64,000 nucleotides of DNA from an uncultured Gammaproteobacteria bacterium (lineage in GTDB: Bacteria; Pseudomonadota; Gammaproteobacteria; UBA6429; Thiohalophilaceae): positions 1 to 64,000 of the forward strand of contig CALBTB010000011.1 in assembly GCA_937967995.1 (NCBI GenBank), written 5' to 3'. The position numbers and the translations under genes are program-made. Below the pieces are notes generated by a model. The model did no database searches and had not been told where the DNA came from. It saw only the letters and a list, made by a program, of their open reading frames with translations. Below, piece after piece: positions 10,124 through 19,174 of this stretch (within the stretch, counting starts at the first letter, position 1; the number at the start of each line of letters is the position of its first letter).

Positions 10124-11218
10124 TTATCGCTGCGAGTAATGTGGAAGAATTTTTTCCGCATCATCAAATACCAGCCATTTGGACGGCTTAAGATCTTTGA
10201 ATACATTTCTGAGACGTTCTCTGGATTGATTAATGTCATGTATATAAATGTGTTTTATCTGATCAGGAAAGCTTCTCGCAACAGCCGCGTATATTTCAGG
10301 ATCTTTTTCGCCGGAATCCCCGACCAGTATGAATTGGCGATGCGGATAAGTCTTCAACAATCTTCTGATTACGGGAAGTTTACCTTCTGTGGGCGAATCA
10401 AACAGGTTAAAGAAACTGGAATCTTTTAATCTGAATAATTTGAGGTGCATGCTGCCATCTGGAAAGCCGCTATAGCGAAGAAAATCCTGTAACGCCGGAT
10501 AAAGCTGCCAGGGCGATGACGAAACATAGTGAAAATTGGCACCTTCTGCTCGCCAGTTACGATAGACATCAACCATACCCTTTACAGCGGCAAATTTCTT
10601 CAAAAAGATATTTTTCAGAAGTCGCTTTTTATCCAGCACATTTGAGTTCTTAATCGTGTCATCAATGTCCGATATAACAGAAATTCCTTTTCTTTGTACA
10701 CATTGAATATTTCCCTGAAAAACACGTTGATCGTGTACAGGTGTGTAGACAGAAACAGTTTGCCAGTCATCGCAAAATTTGCTGCTCGCAGGATACCTGA
10801 TAGTAAATTTGAAATGACCATTACTCTTTGTGGGTGGCGCAGAGTAGTATTTATCAGCAACTTTTATAACAATATCCTTACGTCGCTCGTTGTCAACAAG
10901 AAACATGGAGGTTCGCTCCCGAAATCGCGTCTCTTCGGGACTGCCCTTTTTGACGTTCAGTGCAAACTTTAGTGCATTAATAGTACCATTTCGCCACAGG
11001 GAATCTTTTTCCGGTTCATAAACCCAGCCATGGATATCCAGGTTCCAGTTTTTTGCCTGGTTATCCAGGTATGCGTTCGTTGGAAAGAGTGTTACAACTT
11101 CATCAGGTTTGAGATTGGTAGAAGGAGGTATAACTGGCTTTGCAGCGCAACCATAAAGTAAGGTGGCGAGAATACAGGTACTGAGGATATTTCTATGGCG
11201 AGGCTGTAATATAACCAT
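10124..11218 (-). CDS. App1-like (DUF2183) phosphatase, lipoprotein
   Basis: 364 residues. A lipoprotein signal ends in LLYGC (Cys24), so the protein is probably anchored to the outer membrane or periplasmic face. The C-terminal half carries the HAD-type catalytic box DIDDT (residues 184-188), then YVSSSPWQLYPALQ and LVGDSGEKDPEIY. These are the hallmark motifs of the DUF2183 domain of yeast App1, a Mg-dependent phosphatidate phosphatase; bacterial members are uncharacterised. The N-terminal about 150 residues resemble the beta-rich part that normally precedes this domain. The start overlaps the end of the upstream lipoprotein gene by 26 bp, so the two are translationally linked. Confidence 0.85.
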   Translation of the reverse strand: MVILQPRHRNILSTCILATLLYGCAAKPVIPPSTNLKPDEVVTLFPTNAYLDNQAKNWNLDIHGWVYEPEKDSLWRNGTINALKFALNVKKGSPEETRFRERTSMFLVDNERRKDIVIKVADKYYSAPPTKSNGHFKFTIRYPASSKFCDDWQTVSVYTPVHDQRVFQGNIQCVQRKGISVISDIDDTIKNSNVLDKKRLLKNIFLKKFAAVKGMVDVYRNWRAEGANFHYVSSSPWQLYPALQDFLRYSGFPDGSMHLKLFRLKDSSFFNLFDSPTEGKLPVIRRLLKTYPHRQFILVGDSGEKDPEIYAAVARSFPDQIKHIYIHDINQSRERLRNVFKDLKPSKWLVFDDAEKILPHYSQR

Positions 11219-12062
11219 TGACTTTGTTTCGATGTTCTTCGGGTAGTTTTTGTATAATCTGACCCGTCAATGGGCTGGATTGTATCCCGGTAATCACGGC
11301 CAATGTCACTACCGGTTTGGCCACGTTGACAATGACGTTCTTACCGCCGGTTTTGACCGCGGAAATGACATCATCCAGTTTGTTACGTTCAAGTTCAGTC
11401 AGGCTTGAATTCGTTTTAACATCCTCCAGTTTGGCCAGCGCCCTGGAATGCGCTCCCTGGTAAACGTCCTGAGTTGCATCACCCACTTTCACCAGCCAGT
11501 CCTGGTTCGTTGCCGCACCCAGTTCACGTATTTCGTCGGCAACATAAGGGATATTTCCTTCTTTATAGGCCAGAATGCTGCCGGCCACATGAGCAAGTAT
11601 GCGTGTATTGTCATAGCTATTACTAAGGTTTGCGGTCTTAATGATGGATCTTGCCTCTAAAGAGCTCTTTTTACCCAGGTAATTCCAGCCATTTTCATGC
11701 ATGGCAATGGATTGTAGCAACAGTGTGGCGTAACGGTCCCGGGGATCAGCCGCATGATTAAGCGCATACTCTGATTCTGCGAGTGCATATTTTGGTTCCA
11801 GGGCGGCTATCCAGATCAAGCTCAATAAGGCATGTACATGTGTATCACCGACCGGGGATTTATTCTGTCTGGACAGATAATTATTGTATTCCTTGACGAC
11901 CGGCTTCATCGCCTCAATAGACAGCTTCTGGTATGTACGGTAGACGGTTCCACCGCGCATATCATTGTAGTCATCGGATTCTGTTTTGGGTGTCGTACCG
12001 CATGCAGTGAGTGCTGTGAAAGCCAGAATGATGGTTGTATGGCGAATATTGTCCCTGATCAT
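11193..12062 (-). CDS. Hypothetical lipoprotein with helical repeats
   Basis: 289 residues; no recognised family. The N-terminus is a lipoprotein signal with lipobox LTAC (Cys21). The middle is helical, alanine-rich and TPR-like in look (SLIWIAALEPKYALAESEYAL, residues about 87-107), and a further segment reads ALAKLEDVKTNSSLTELERNK. The C-terminus has a hydrophobic VVTLAVITGIQSSPLTG stretch. It overlaps the DUF2183 lipoprotein gene by 26 bp and probably works with it at the cell envelope. Function is unknown. Confidence 0.75.
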   Translation of the reverse strand: MIRDNIRHTTIILAFTALTACGTTPKTESDDYNDMRGGTVYRTYQKLSIEAMKPVVKEYNNYLSRQNKSPVGDTHVHALLSLIWIAALEPKYALAESEYALNHAADPRDRYATLLLQSIAMHENGWNYLGKKSSLEARSIIKTANLSNSYDNTRILAHVAGSILAYKEGNIPYVADEIRELGAATNQDWLVKVGDATQDVYQGAHSRALAKLEDVKTNSSLTELERNKLDDVISAVKTGGKNVIVNVAKPVVTLAVITGIQSSPLTGQIIQKLPEEHRNKVNGYITASP

Positions 12063-12134
12063 GCCGATTCCTCATTTATAGGCTACGCAATCATTCAGAG
12101 TTTACACGGGCGCTAAAACGAGCTCAATGGTGAG

Positions 12135-12329
12135 TTATTCCTTATCCAGCAGGTCTTCCTTGAAATATTCCGTTATTAGCGTTTTGGCCGCCTCAATGGC
12201 ATCTTCTTTACTGCTATAAATAGTGGCGGTGCGGGCAATGGGGGTATAGGAATGCTTCGGGTAGTATATTTCAGCCGAGAACAAATTTGTTTGTCTGTCT
12301 TTTACTGCCTTAAGCCGAAATTTTTCCAC
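12135..12329 (-). CDS. Small hypothetical protein, 64 residues
   Basis: It begins 9 bp after the stop of the sulfotransferase gene on the same strand, in operon-like spacing. The sequence is soluble and charged, with a predicted beta-beta-beta-alpha pattern: FRLKAVKD, FSAEIYYPK, ARTATIYSSKEDAIEAAKTLITEY. No family is recognised. Codon use and the clean start make it likely to be real. Confidence 0.65.
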   Translation of the reverse strand: MEKFRLKAVKDRQTNLFSAEIYYPKHSYTPIARTATIYSSKEDAIEAAKTLITEYFKEDLLDKE

Positions 12330-12338
12330 GGCCTGTCA

Positions 12339-13373
12339 CTACGCGCTGTTCAATCGGTATTCATCCATGTCTGAGTGGCGGGATTTAACATCTTCAAGGA
12401 CCTGTTCCTGAATTTGTCTGCGCCTGAGATCCTCTTTATCCAGCTTTGACTGAAACTCCTGTTTGGCGCGGGAGTTTTTCTTGTCGTATTCTTTAATTTG
12501 CTGATCAGTGAAGTGCATCTCATTGTCTGGCATCACACTATGGCGTTCATATCCCAGTTTATCCATAACTTCCCCGGCGACAGATTCAACAATACCTATA
12601 TCCTTTTCACTTAATCCGGTCAGGAATTTTTGCGAATTTGACTTCATAATTGGTTTTGTCAGGTTTTCCCACAACTGGCTGCTTTTTGCCGAGCGTGTTG
12701 CTTCCGTTGACTTGTGAAAGTTGAGCATGGAATCGTTAAATTCGATATTCAGGAATGCGCAGAGTGATTTTACAATACTGTCAGGATCACTGGTTAAATC
12801 TTCGTACTTAATGGAGAAAAAACGTGTTTTTGGTAATTTGTTCCTGTAATGCAGGCAGATTTCCTGTAACTCTTTCCATTTTTGTGCGATGAAGTAGGGA
12901 TGTTTTTCACCCACAGGTGCACGCAGAAACGAGAGCGTTACATCCCGAGGGTCCCGATACAGATAAATAAACCTCGGTGAGCTGAAATGATCGTCAATCT
13001 CATCAGCCCAGCGAATATTTTGCATACTCTTGCATACCCATGATGATGCCTTGTGGACGCGCGCATATTCGGACATGATCGCATCAAACACAGCAACCAG
13101 AGTGTGTTTAGAGCAGGAATCATATATAGACTGTCTGTCCAGTTTTACTCCTTCCCATGGTACAGGATTGGTTTCAACCAGCCTGCAAACGTCATCAATG
13201 AGCTGCATAAAGGTATTTTCACGTGACAGGTCGCCATATAGCGGAATCAATGGCATGAATCGTTGCAATATATGAGGCGGATGAGGTGCGGCAATCTCAG
13301 GCGACTCATTCAGGATAAGACGTAAAAGGTTAGAACCGGAACGCTGTTCCCCAACAATAAAAATTTGACTCAT
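12339..13373 (-). CDS. Sulfotransferase family protein
   Basis: 344 residues from the ATG at 13373. GGAG lies 6 bp before this codon and within the coding part of an upstream ATG at 13385, so the second start is preferred. The 5'-phosphosulfate loop is IFIVGEQRSGSNLLRLIL (residues 4-21), and the 3'-phosphate site is YLYRDPRDVTLSFL. These bind the sulfate donor PAPS. A C-terminal charged helical tail (about 285-344) is unusual in length. The acceptor is unknown; candidates are a lipid, a polysaccharide or a protein. An APS kinase gene that makes PAPS lies two genes upstream on the same strand, which suggests a shared pathway. Confidence 0.85.
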   Translation of the reverse strand: MSQIFIVGEQRSGSNLLRLILNESPEIAAPHPPHILQRFMPLIPLYGDLSRENTFMQLIDDVCRLVETNPVPWEGVKLDRQSIYDSCSKHTLVAVFDAIMSEYARVHKASSWVCKSMQNIRWADEIDDHFSSPRFIYLYRDPRDVTLSFLRAPVGEKHPYFIAQKWKELQEICLHYRNKLPKTRFFSIKYEDLTSDPDSIVKSLCAFLNIEFNDSMLNFHKSTEATRSAKSSQLWENLTKPIMKSNSQKFLTGLSEKDIGIVESVAGEVMDKLGYERHSVMPDNEMHFTDQQIKEYDKKNSRAKQEFQSKLDKEDLRRRQIQEQVLEDVKSRHSDMDEYRLNSA

Positions 13374-13403
13374 GTGGTGCTCCATTGCGTGTATAAATTG
13401 GAC

Positions 13404-14723
13404 CTAGTAGATCAGATATGCGAGCAGACCCGCGGCTGGAATGATAATGACAATATTCAGTTTGAATTTGATCAGTGCGATCAGTGACAGGACAAAAATA
13501 CCCAGGCTTGTCCATGTCATCAGATCCGGTGGTGTCCAGTTAGGTGCAGCCAGGTGCATTAATACGAACCCGGCAATTATTATCATGCCGATGACACCAC
13601 AATGGATGATGTGCATGACTGATTTTGTAACACTGGAATGTACGAAAAATCCGTAAATGTGTGTCATAACCACCATCAGAATGGCTGGTGGTGCATAAAT
13701 GGCGATCGTCGCAACAATGGCTCCGAGCCAGCTGGACACCTTGTAACCGATAAAAGCGGCACTTATCAGGATAGGGCCAGGAGTAAGCTGGCCAATGGCG
13801 ATTCCATCTGCAAATTCCTGCTGGGTCAGCCAGCCATACTGAAGTACAACGATGCTGCCTATCATGGGAATAAACACATAACCACCACCGAATAACATCA
13901 GGCTCAGGCTGGCAAGTGTTAGTGACAGCAGAATAAGTTGATTGTCCTGAAATGGATGTGGCAGATAAGGAAATACGAGAACAAAAAGCAGGAATCCCAG
14001 CGGAAGAATAACGCTTTTAACATCGAATTTTGGTTTTTCAGTCTGGGTATCGCTCTGTTGGCCAGTTTTAGCCCTGTAACTGTAATAACCGAATCCAAGT
14101 GCGCCATACAGAATGACAATAACGATCGGTACATAGACCCGGTACGCAGCCGGTGCGAAGACCATCATCAGGACAGCAACGGCGACAAGCGCGATGTCAT
14201 ACCGGTTCTTGACTACCTTTTTGCTCATGGTCCAGGCGACGCTGAACACAATGGCTGCGATGGCTGGCAGGAAGCCCTGAAAAGCTTTCTGAATACCGGC
14301 TATGTGGCCATATTCAAAATAGATATAACTGAATACCAATACCAGAATAAACGAGGGCAATAGTACTGAGAAGGCGCATAACAGGGCGCCAATGCCGCCG
14401 TACAGGCGATGACCGACAAAGGCGACGACATTTACAGCCTGTGGGCCTGGTAACAGATTAGCCAGGGCAATCGCATCAAGCAGGTCACTGTGATTGATCA
14501 GGTTACGTCGCTTAACGATTTCGTTTTCAATAACCGCAATAAGCGCCATAAAGCCACCAAAGGACAGGCAGCCAATTTTCAGAAAGATTAAAAACAGTTC
14601 CCGTCGAGACGTCATCGGCCCTGACTCTCGTTGTTGAGCGCTCAATTTACGCTCATGTTCAGTGCGTGAGCTTTTATCCTGGCGTAGCAGCGCCAGTAAA
14701 TTATGTACTGTATCACTAAACAT
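13404..14723 (-). CDS. chrA: Chromate transporter, two-domain ChrA family
   Basis: 439 residues with two homologous CHR halves. The first has LFLIFLKIGCLSFGGFMALIAVIENEIV then LANLLPGPQAVNVVAFVGHRLYGGIGAL. The second has LMLFGGGYVFIPMIGSIVV then GIAIGQLTPGPILISAAFIGYKV. The FGG and LxPGP motifs repeat in each half, as in ChrA exporters (inner membrane, about 10-12 segments). The first 36 residues are an uncommon charged extension. A second start (MTSRREL, at 14615) would remove it and has an AGGG nearby. The gene sits 17 bp after cysC. Chromate, a sulfate analogue, is the known substrate of the family; transport of another oxyanion is possible. Confidence 0.88.
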   Translation of the reverse strand: MFSDTVHNLLALLRQDKSSRTEHERKLSAQQRESGPMTSRRELFLIFLKIGCLSFGGFMALIAVIENEIVKRRNLINHSDLLDAIALANLLPGPQAVNVVAFVGHRLYGGIGALLCAFSVLLPSFILVLVFSYIYFEYGHIAGIQKAFQGFLPAIAAIVFSVAWTMSKKVVKNRYDIALVAVAVLMMVFAPAAYRVYVPIVIVILYGALGFGYYSYRAKTGQQSDTQTEKPKFDVKSVILPLGFLLFVLVFPYLPHPFQDNQLILLSLTLASLSLMLFGGGYVFIPMIGSIVVLQYGWLTQQEFADGIAIGQLTPGPILISAAFIGYKVSSWLGAIVATIAIYAPPAILMVVMTHIYGFFVHSSVTKSVMHIIHCGVIGMIIIAGFVLMHLAAPNWTPPDLMTWTSLGIFVLSLIALIKFKLNIVIIIPAAGLLAYLIY

Positions 14724-14740
14724 CGCTGACTATAACCAGA

Positions 14741-15364
14741 TCAGGTTATAGAGAAATTTCTGATGATATAAGTTACCAGGGCTTCTACGCAGGCATCTAT
14801 ATCAAACAGTGATGTGTTGATGATCAGGTCAGGACTATCCGGTATTTCATAGCGCTGGCCAATACCAGTGAAATCCTTGATTTCTCCTGCTAACGCGCGT
14901 TTATACAGGCCTTTGGGATCGCGGCCGATACAGTCATCCAGTTCGGCATGGATATAGACGAGGTGGAAATTTTCACCAATCACATTGCGTGCGAATTCAC
15001 GGCTTTCATCAAAAGGGGAAATAAAAGGTGCCAGAACAATACTGCCCGTGTTGGCAAATAATGAGCACACTTCACTGGTGCGACGTAAGTTCTCGACCCG
15101 TGATGAATGACTAAAATCGAGGTCCGAGTTCAGTCCAGAACGAATATTGTCGCCGTCCAGCAGATTAACGAAGTAGTTATGTTTGAACAGAGCCGTTTCT
15201 GCACGCTTTGCAATGGTGGATTTACCGGAACCGGACAAACCTGTCATCCAGATAACGCCACTTAAGTGACCAAAACGCTGATTTCTCAACTGCCTGGTTA
15301 CGTCAGTCCCGACAGGGTAGATGTTCGATTCATGTAAAACTTTTTGACGACGGTTGGTATTCAT
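14741..15364 (-). CDS. cysC: Adenylylsulfate kinase
   Basis: 207 residues from the ATG at 15364, which has AGGA 7 bp upstream; a TTG at 15370 is less likely. It phosphorylates APS to PAPS in the cytoplasm. The P-loop is GLSGSGKST (42-50). LLDGDNIRSGLNSDLDFS binds APS, and FISPFDESRE holds the phosphoacceptor serine region. DPKGLYKRALAGEIKDFTGI is also family-typical. Length is normal. No cysD/cysN or cysH lies beside it; instead chrA, then a sulfotransferase, follow on the same strand. This suggests PAPS for sulfation rather than for assimilation. Confidence 0.94.
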   Translation of the reverse strand: MNTNRRQKVLHESNIYPVGTDVTRQLRNQRFGHLSGVIWMTGLSGSGKSTIAKRAETALFKHNYFVNLLDGDNIRSGLNSDLDFSHSSRVENLRRTSEVCSLFANTGSIVLAPFISPFDESREFARNVIGENFHLVYIHAELDDCIGRDPKGLYKRALAGEIKDFTGIGQRYEIPDSPDLIINTSLFDIDACVEALVTYIIRNFSIT

Positions 15365-15718
15365 AATCAAATCCTGATGAAAGTCATATCAGTGCAACTC
15401 CAGTAATTATGTGGTAAAGACCGGACCTGTATAGCAAGGCGCATGGTATTTGCCACAATCGTCACAGAATTTGTTGGCGTGATGAAAATTGATTAAAGAA
15501 TTATCAAAAAATTCAAATAAAATAGATGAATGTTGTGGCCTGTAACTCGTTGTTTTCAAGGTGAAAAATCGAGTTCGTAGAACGTCATAAACAGTTTACA
15601 TCCTGTGACAATTACGGCTAAATTTTTGTGATGGCTTACACACAATATGAGTGGTCAGGTGATGCCCGGATGACTTTACTTTGTGTAGGTTTGAGTTGCG
15701 CAAGCAAATAAGGTTGTC
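15365..15718. other. Intergenic region between divergent cysC and HDOD genes
   Basis: About 350 bases, AT-rich near 15490-15540. It should contain promoters for both directions, but no clear -35/-10 pair, riboswitch or repeat was recognised and no credible small gene was found. Confidence 0.4.
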
Positions 15719-16573
15719 ATGACAGCAAATATCAATCTGTGGGTCGAGTATATCGGTGAACAATCTGTGCCCTTTTTCAGGGGCACGGTTGAAACTTTGC
15801 TCAAGGCTGCACACGATGATGAAGCAACATGTAAACAACTGGCCGATTCAATACTCCGTGATCCTGCATTGACGGCAAGAGTCATCAAGATTGCAAACAG
15901 CACGTTTTACAATCGATCAAAAATCCATGTGCATGATGTGCGCAGAGCCGTCTTGCTGATTGGGTTCAATAAAATATACGAGATCTGCCTGACAACGGCG
16001 ATTATTGAAACATTACTGAATAAAAATACCTGTAAACACGTCTATGATTTACTGGCAGTGTCGTTATGTGCAGCAGTGCTGGCAACCAGTTTTGCCAAAG
16101 AACGTGATCTAACCGATACAGATGAATTGTTTATTTCCGCGCTGCTGTATAACTTTGGCGAGCTGGCGTTCTGGTCGTTGACGGGTGAGGCTGGTGAAGA
16201 TATATCCGGCAAAATGAAACAATATGGCGACTCGGACAAAGCTCAGCGGGAACTGCTGGGAATTACCTTTCGCGAACTGACGCTCGGGCTCAGCCGCCAC
16301 TGGAATCTCGGCGAGTTACTCAATATGGCGTTGTCCAGTAAGGATCAGGCCGATGAACGATGTCTCTGTCTGCAGCTGGCGCACAGGGTGGCACGAGACC
16401 GAATTTTTTATTTTGATCAGGATAATGATGATGAACTGGTATTGGATGTGATGCGCTTTATAAAAAAAGACCATGCTAAAACTGAAGCCTATATCAACCG
16501 AAAACTGGATGAGGCGATGCAGGTCGTTTATTTGAACCTGTCATACAACTTTGATCGCAGGAGTCATCGCTAG
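15719..16573 (+). CDS. HDOD domain signalling protein
   Basis: 284 residues, almost entirely one HDOD domain. Hallmarks are SILRDPALTARVIKIANSTFYNRS (about 44-67), then VRRAVLLIGFNKIYEICLTTAI, the order found in HDOD proteins such as GsmR and many chemotaxis-linked regulators. The catalytic HD pair of true phosphohydrolases is absent, as is usual for this family. AAGG lies 5 bp before the ATG. It stands upstream of a PilZ-like protein and near the Chp operon, so a role in surface or c-di-GMP signalling is likely by context. Confidence 0.85.
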   Translation: MTANINLWVEYIGEQSVPFFRGTVETLLKAAHDDEATCKQLADSILRDPALTARVIKIANSTFYNRSKIHVHDVRRAVLLIGFNKIYEICLTTAIIETLLNKNTCKHVYDLLAVSLCAAVLATSFAKERDLTDTDELFISALLYNFGELAFWSLTGEAGEDISGKMKQYGDSDKAQRELLGITFRELTLGLSRHWNLGELLNMALSSKDQADERCLCLQLAHRVARDRIFYFDQDNDDELVLDVMRFIKKDHAKTEAYINRKLDEAMQVVYLNLSYNFDRRSHR

Positions 16574-16670
16574 GAGTACAAATAAGGTTCCATATCATCT
16601 TGTTTGCTGGCAGGAGTTATTACTATGCCTGTCAGAAACAGGAATTTATCACGAATAGAGGATAAAATAG

Positions 16671-18260
16671 TTGTTAGCACCGAATCAAACTAACCGGGAT
16701 TATATGCTGCTGCTTTCAGCGCCAATGCAACATATTTCGAGCAATGCCAGTGTCATACTGGAGCCGAACAAACTGTCAGACAAACTCAGTGAAATAGAAA
16801 GCTGGGATATTACAGAACTGGCATCGAGCCTGACAAATGACACGCGGCAATTTAACGAACTCCAGTGTGATAGCAAAAAGCGGCTTAAACTGCTCGAAAT
16901 TTATTATCATAGTCTCACAGAATTTCTGTCGTCGTTTGATGAAATCAAACTTCGGACCCTGCAATTATCCGATACAAGCAGGCTCGAAATCGAGGAAGAC
17001 ATTATGTGGCTCTACCTCGAAATTGCCAACGGATACAAAATTCTGATCAAGGATTTTTATGAAAGTGGGGGCAGCGCCAGGCAGGATAGTAATTACCATC
17101 ACTCCATATACCGCGCTATGGAACTGCTGTCTCAGGCGCTGGTATATGCCTATAAAGCCCGGCAAATACCTCCGCCATTGTGTTTCCTGGAAATAAACCA
17201 GCTATATTACATTGCTGAGCGTGATGGATGCCTGGCGCAACAGGTTATGACCATCAAGAAAGAAAAGCATGAACCGTCGATTGAAAAACTCTATAAACAG
17301 ATAATGATGCTGGCAGTCTATGATCCCTATGCCCTTAACAGTGATGAAGTAGCGCTGATGTATGAGAATCTCGAGCCATTCGTAGATGATTGTAAAATAA
17401 TTTCGAGTGGCGTCGCCAATGCTCAACCTGGGCAGTTTCTGGTTGATCTGAATGAGGACCGCTGGCCGAGCCGGTATATGGGGCAAAAAGTACGTCAGCT
17501 AAAAGATGACCAGCGTTTGCTGGATCTTACAGAAGTACTGAAAAAGCAACTGGCTGAGTCAAACAACGATGAAAGTCAGGATTATTTTATCTCCAGGGAA
17601 AAACAGATTACACGCATCGCCCTGAATAGCATCAAGAATGACTACTATATCAGGAATTCGGAAAAGGCAACCGGTGTGACCATCAGCATGTCGGTTGGCC
17701 TGGAATCCGTTTTTTATTATCTCGATAACCCTGATCAGTTGTCAGTTAAAGATACAGTGGAAACATGTGCAGGCATTGAGGTCAGCTTCGATGATGAAGA
17801 AACGGGTTATGAAATTACCGGCTGGAACGTGATGCAGGTAAATGGCAATGTTCATCATCTTACCTGTGATGCATCAAAGCTGAATCAGCCATTGAAGGTC
17901 GGTGAACTGGCAATCATCAATAGCGCGATTAAACAGGCAGGTAGTATCAAGCTGGCCTTTATCCGTTGGGTACAACATACAGACAGCGAAATACACGCTG
18001 TTATCGAGTATCTGCCGGACGAGTATAAAGCGATGACTATCAGGTCCTTTGGCAGTGAAGATGAGCCAACACAGTCGTTATATTTTCTGCACGATAACTT
18101 CCTGCGGATACCGGCTTCGATTCTGATCGAAAACATTGTTGTATCACCGGATAACAATTACCTGGTCCGAATCGAAGGCAAGGAATTCAAGGTGTCCCTG
18201 AGTAGAAAAATGCGAGAAACACAGGTTTATAGTCTGTGTAGCTTTCGTGTGAACAAATAG
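16671..18260 (+). CDS. PilZ-like, possible c-di-GMP-binding regulatory protein
   Basis: 529 residues from a TTG with GAGGA about 9 bp upstream; an ATG at 16704 (MLLLSAPMQ) is the alternative. The N-terminal about 330 residues are helical and contain no catalytic motif. The C-terminal about 170 residues form a predicted beta barrel (GWNVMQVNGNVHHLT, LKVGELAIINS, IKLAFIRWVQHTDSEIHAVIEYL). The layout is that of a large uncharacterised proteobacterial family whose C-terminal part is PilZ-like. The canonical RxxxR and DxSxxG motifs of PilZ are not clear, so c-di-GMP binding is only an inference. It ends 7 bp from the convergent roadblock gene. Confidence 0.6.
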   Translation: MLAPNQTNRDYMLLLSAPMQHISSNASVILEPNKLSDKLSEIESWDITELASSLTNDTRQFNELQCDSKKRLKLLEIYYHSLTEFLSSFDEIKLRTLQLSDTSRLEIEEDIMWLYLEIANGYKILIKDFYESGGSARQDSNYHHSIYRAMELLSQALVYAYKARQIPPPLCFLEINQLYYIAERDGCLAQQVMTIKKEKHEPSIEKLYKQIMMLAVYDPYALNSDEVALMYENLEPFVDDCKIISSGVANAQPGQFLVDLNEDRWPSRYMGQKVRQLKDDQRLLDLTEVLKKQLAESNNDESQDYFISREKQITRIALNSIKNDYYIRNSEKATGVTISMSVGLESVFYYLDNPDQLSVKDTVETCAGIEVSFDDEETGYEITGWNVMQVNGNVHHLTCDASKLNQPLKVGELAIINSAIKQAGSIKLAFIRWVQHTDSEIHAVIEYLPDEYKAMTIRSFGSEDEPTQSLYFLHDNFLRIPASILIENIVVSPDNNYLVRIEGKEFKVSLSRKMRETQVYSLCSFRVNK

Positions 18261-18267
18261 ATCTGTG

Positions 18268-18675
18268 TCAGGGGCACAGATCGGCAATTTCTTTCAGGCG
18301 CGTTTTGAGGCTCGCCCAGCCTAATCCCAGGTTAATTTTCTTTCCAGCTACGAGTATGGCGATCACATGCGGCTTGTCCGGTACGATGCACATGAAGTGG
18401 TAGGTGTGTTCAGTTGTGAGCTGGATTTCCTGGACCATGGATCGGGGCTTTTCATTACGCAGGTCAGCAATCATTTTTTCAATAGAAGTGACCGTTTTGC
18501 CTCGAAACATTTCTACCGCGGAAGCGGCAACAGCATCAAGAAATGCCTGGGTAATGTAATCCAGGTTTTGAGAGACGCCCAGCAGCAAGCTTGAGTTCTG
18601 ATCAACGACTGCAGCGGCGTGCGCATAGTCAACGCTTTCAACAATATCTTTGCAAATATCGTTCAGATTTGGCAT
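18268..18675 (-). CDS. Roadblock/LC7-like protein (second copy)
   Basis: 135 residues of the alpha-beta-beta-alpha-beta roadblock type: AHAAAVVDQNSSLLLGVSQNLD, then YHFMCIVPDKPHVIAILVAGKKINLGLGWASLKTRLKEI. Roadblock proteins bind small GTPases; MglB, the best known, is the GTPase-activating partner of MglA. This is the last gene of a four-gene minus-strand cluster with a second roadblock gene and a GTPase. It is more divergent than its neighbour at 18706. Confidence 0.72.
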   Translation of the reverse strand: MPNLNDICKDIVESVDYAHAAAVVDQNSSLLLGVSQNLDYITQAFLDAVAASAVEMFRGKTVTSIEKMIADLRNEKPRSMVQEIQLTTEHTYHFMCIVPDKPHVIAILVAGKKINLGLGWASLKTRLKEIADLCP

Positions 18676-18705
18676 ACATGGAACGGCTTTTATTAAGTTT
18701 TATAT

Positions 18706-19149
18706 TTATAAAGCAGACAGAATCGCTTCAATTTTGTCGATTGCCTGCTTTGCGTATGCCAATGATAACCCCAGATTAGCCTGTTCATCAATAAAGACCG
18801 ACAGCAGTAATTTATCAGTCGCATGCATGATGAATATTTTGCCTGCATTCGCTTCTATGAGCACATTCTTAGTAAGATCATTATGGCTTTCATTCATGAG
18901 TGTATCGCTCAGTGCGAGCAGGGCGCTGCTCATCGCCGAGAAACGATTCTGGTCGAGATTGTCGTGCAAGGCGGTTGCACAGCTTATGCCGTCGACACTT
19001 GAAATTATGGCGCCCTTGATATTTTCACACTGGGCCATCAAGTCTTTGAGCACATGGTCCAGTGCCTGATTGATTATTTCATCCTGATTACCGGATTTCG
19101 TGTTGTTCTCGTCGGTTAATTTCGTGATGGCATCATTTATAATCTGCAT
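18706..19149 (-). CDS. Roadblock/LC7 domain protein (MglB-like)
   Basis: 147 residues. The core ENIKGAIISSVDGISCATAL, then LIEANAGKIFIMHATDKLLLSVFIDEQANLGLSLAYAKQAIDKI matches the roadblock/LC7 fold of MglB and related GTPase partners. It lies 25 bp downstream of the GTPase gene, the usual arrangement for MglA/MglB-type pairs. It probably controls the nucleotide state of that GTPase. Confidence 0.82.
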   Translation of the reverse strand: MQIINDAITKLTDENNTKSGNQDEIINQALDHVLKDLMAQCENIKGAIISSVDGISCATALHDNLDQNRFSAMSSALLALSDTLMNESHNDLTKNVLIEANAGKIFIMHATDKLLLSVFIDEQANLGLSLAYAKQAIDKIEAILSAL

Positions 19150-19174
19150 ATCAGTATCACCAGGTTGTCATTAT

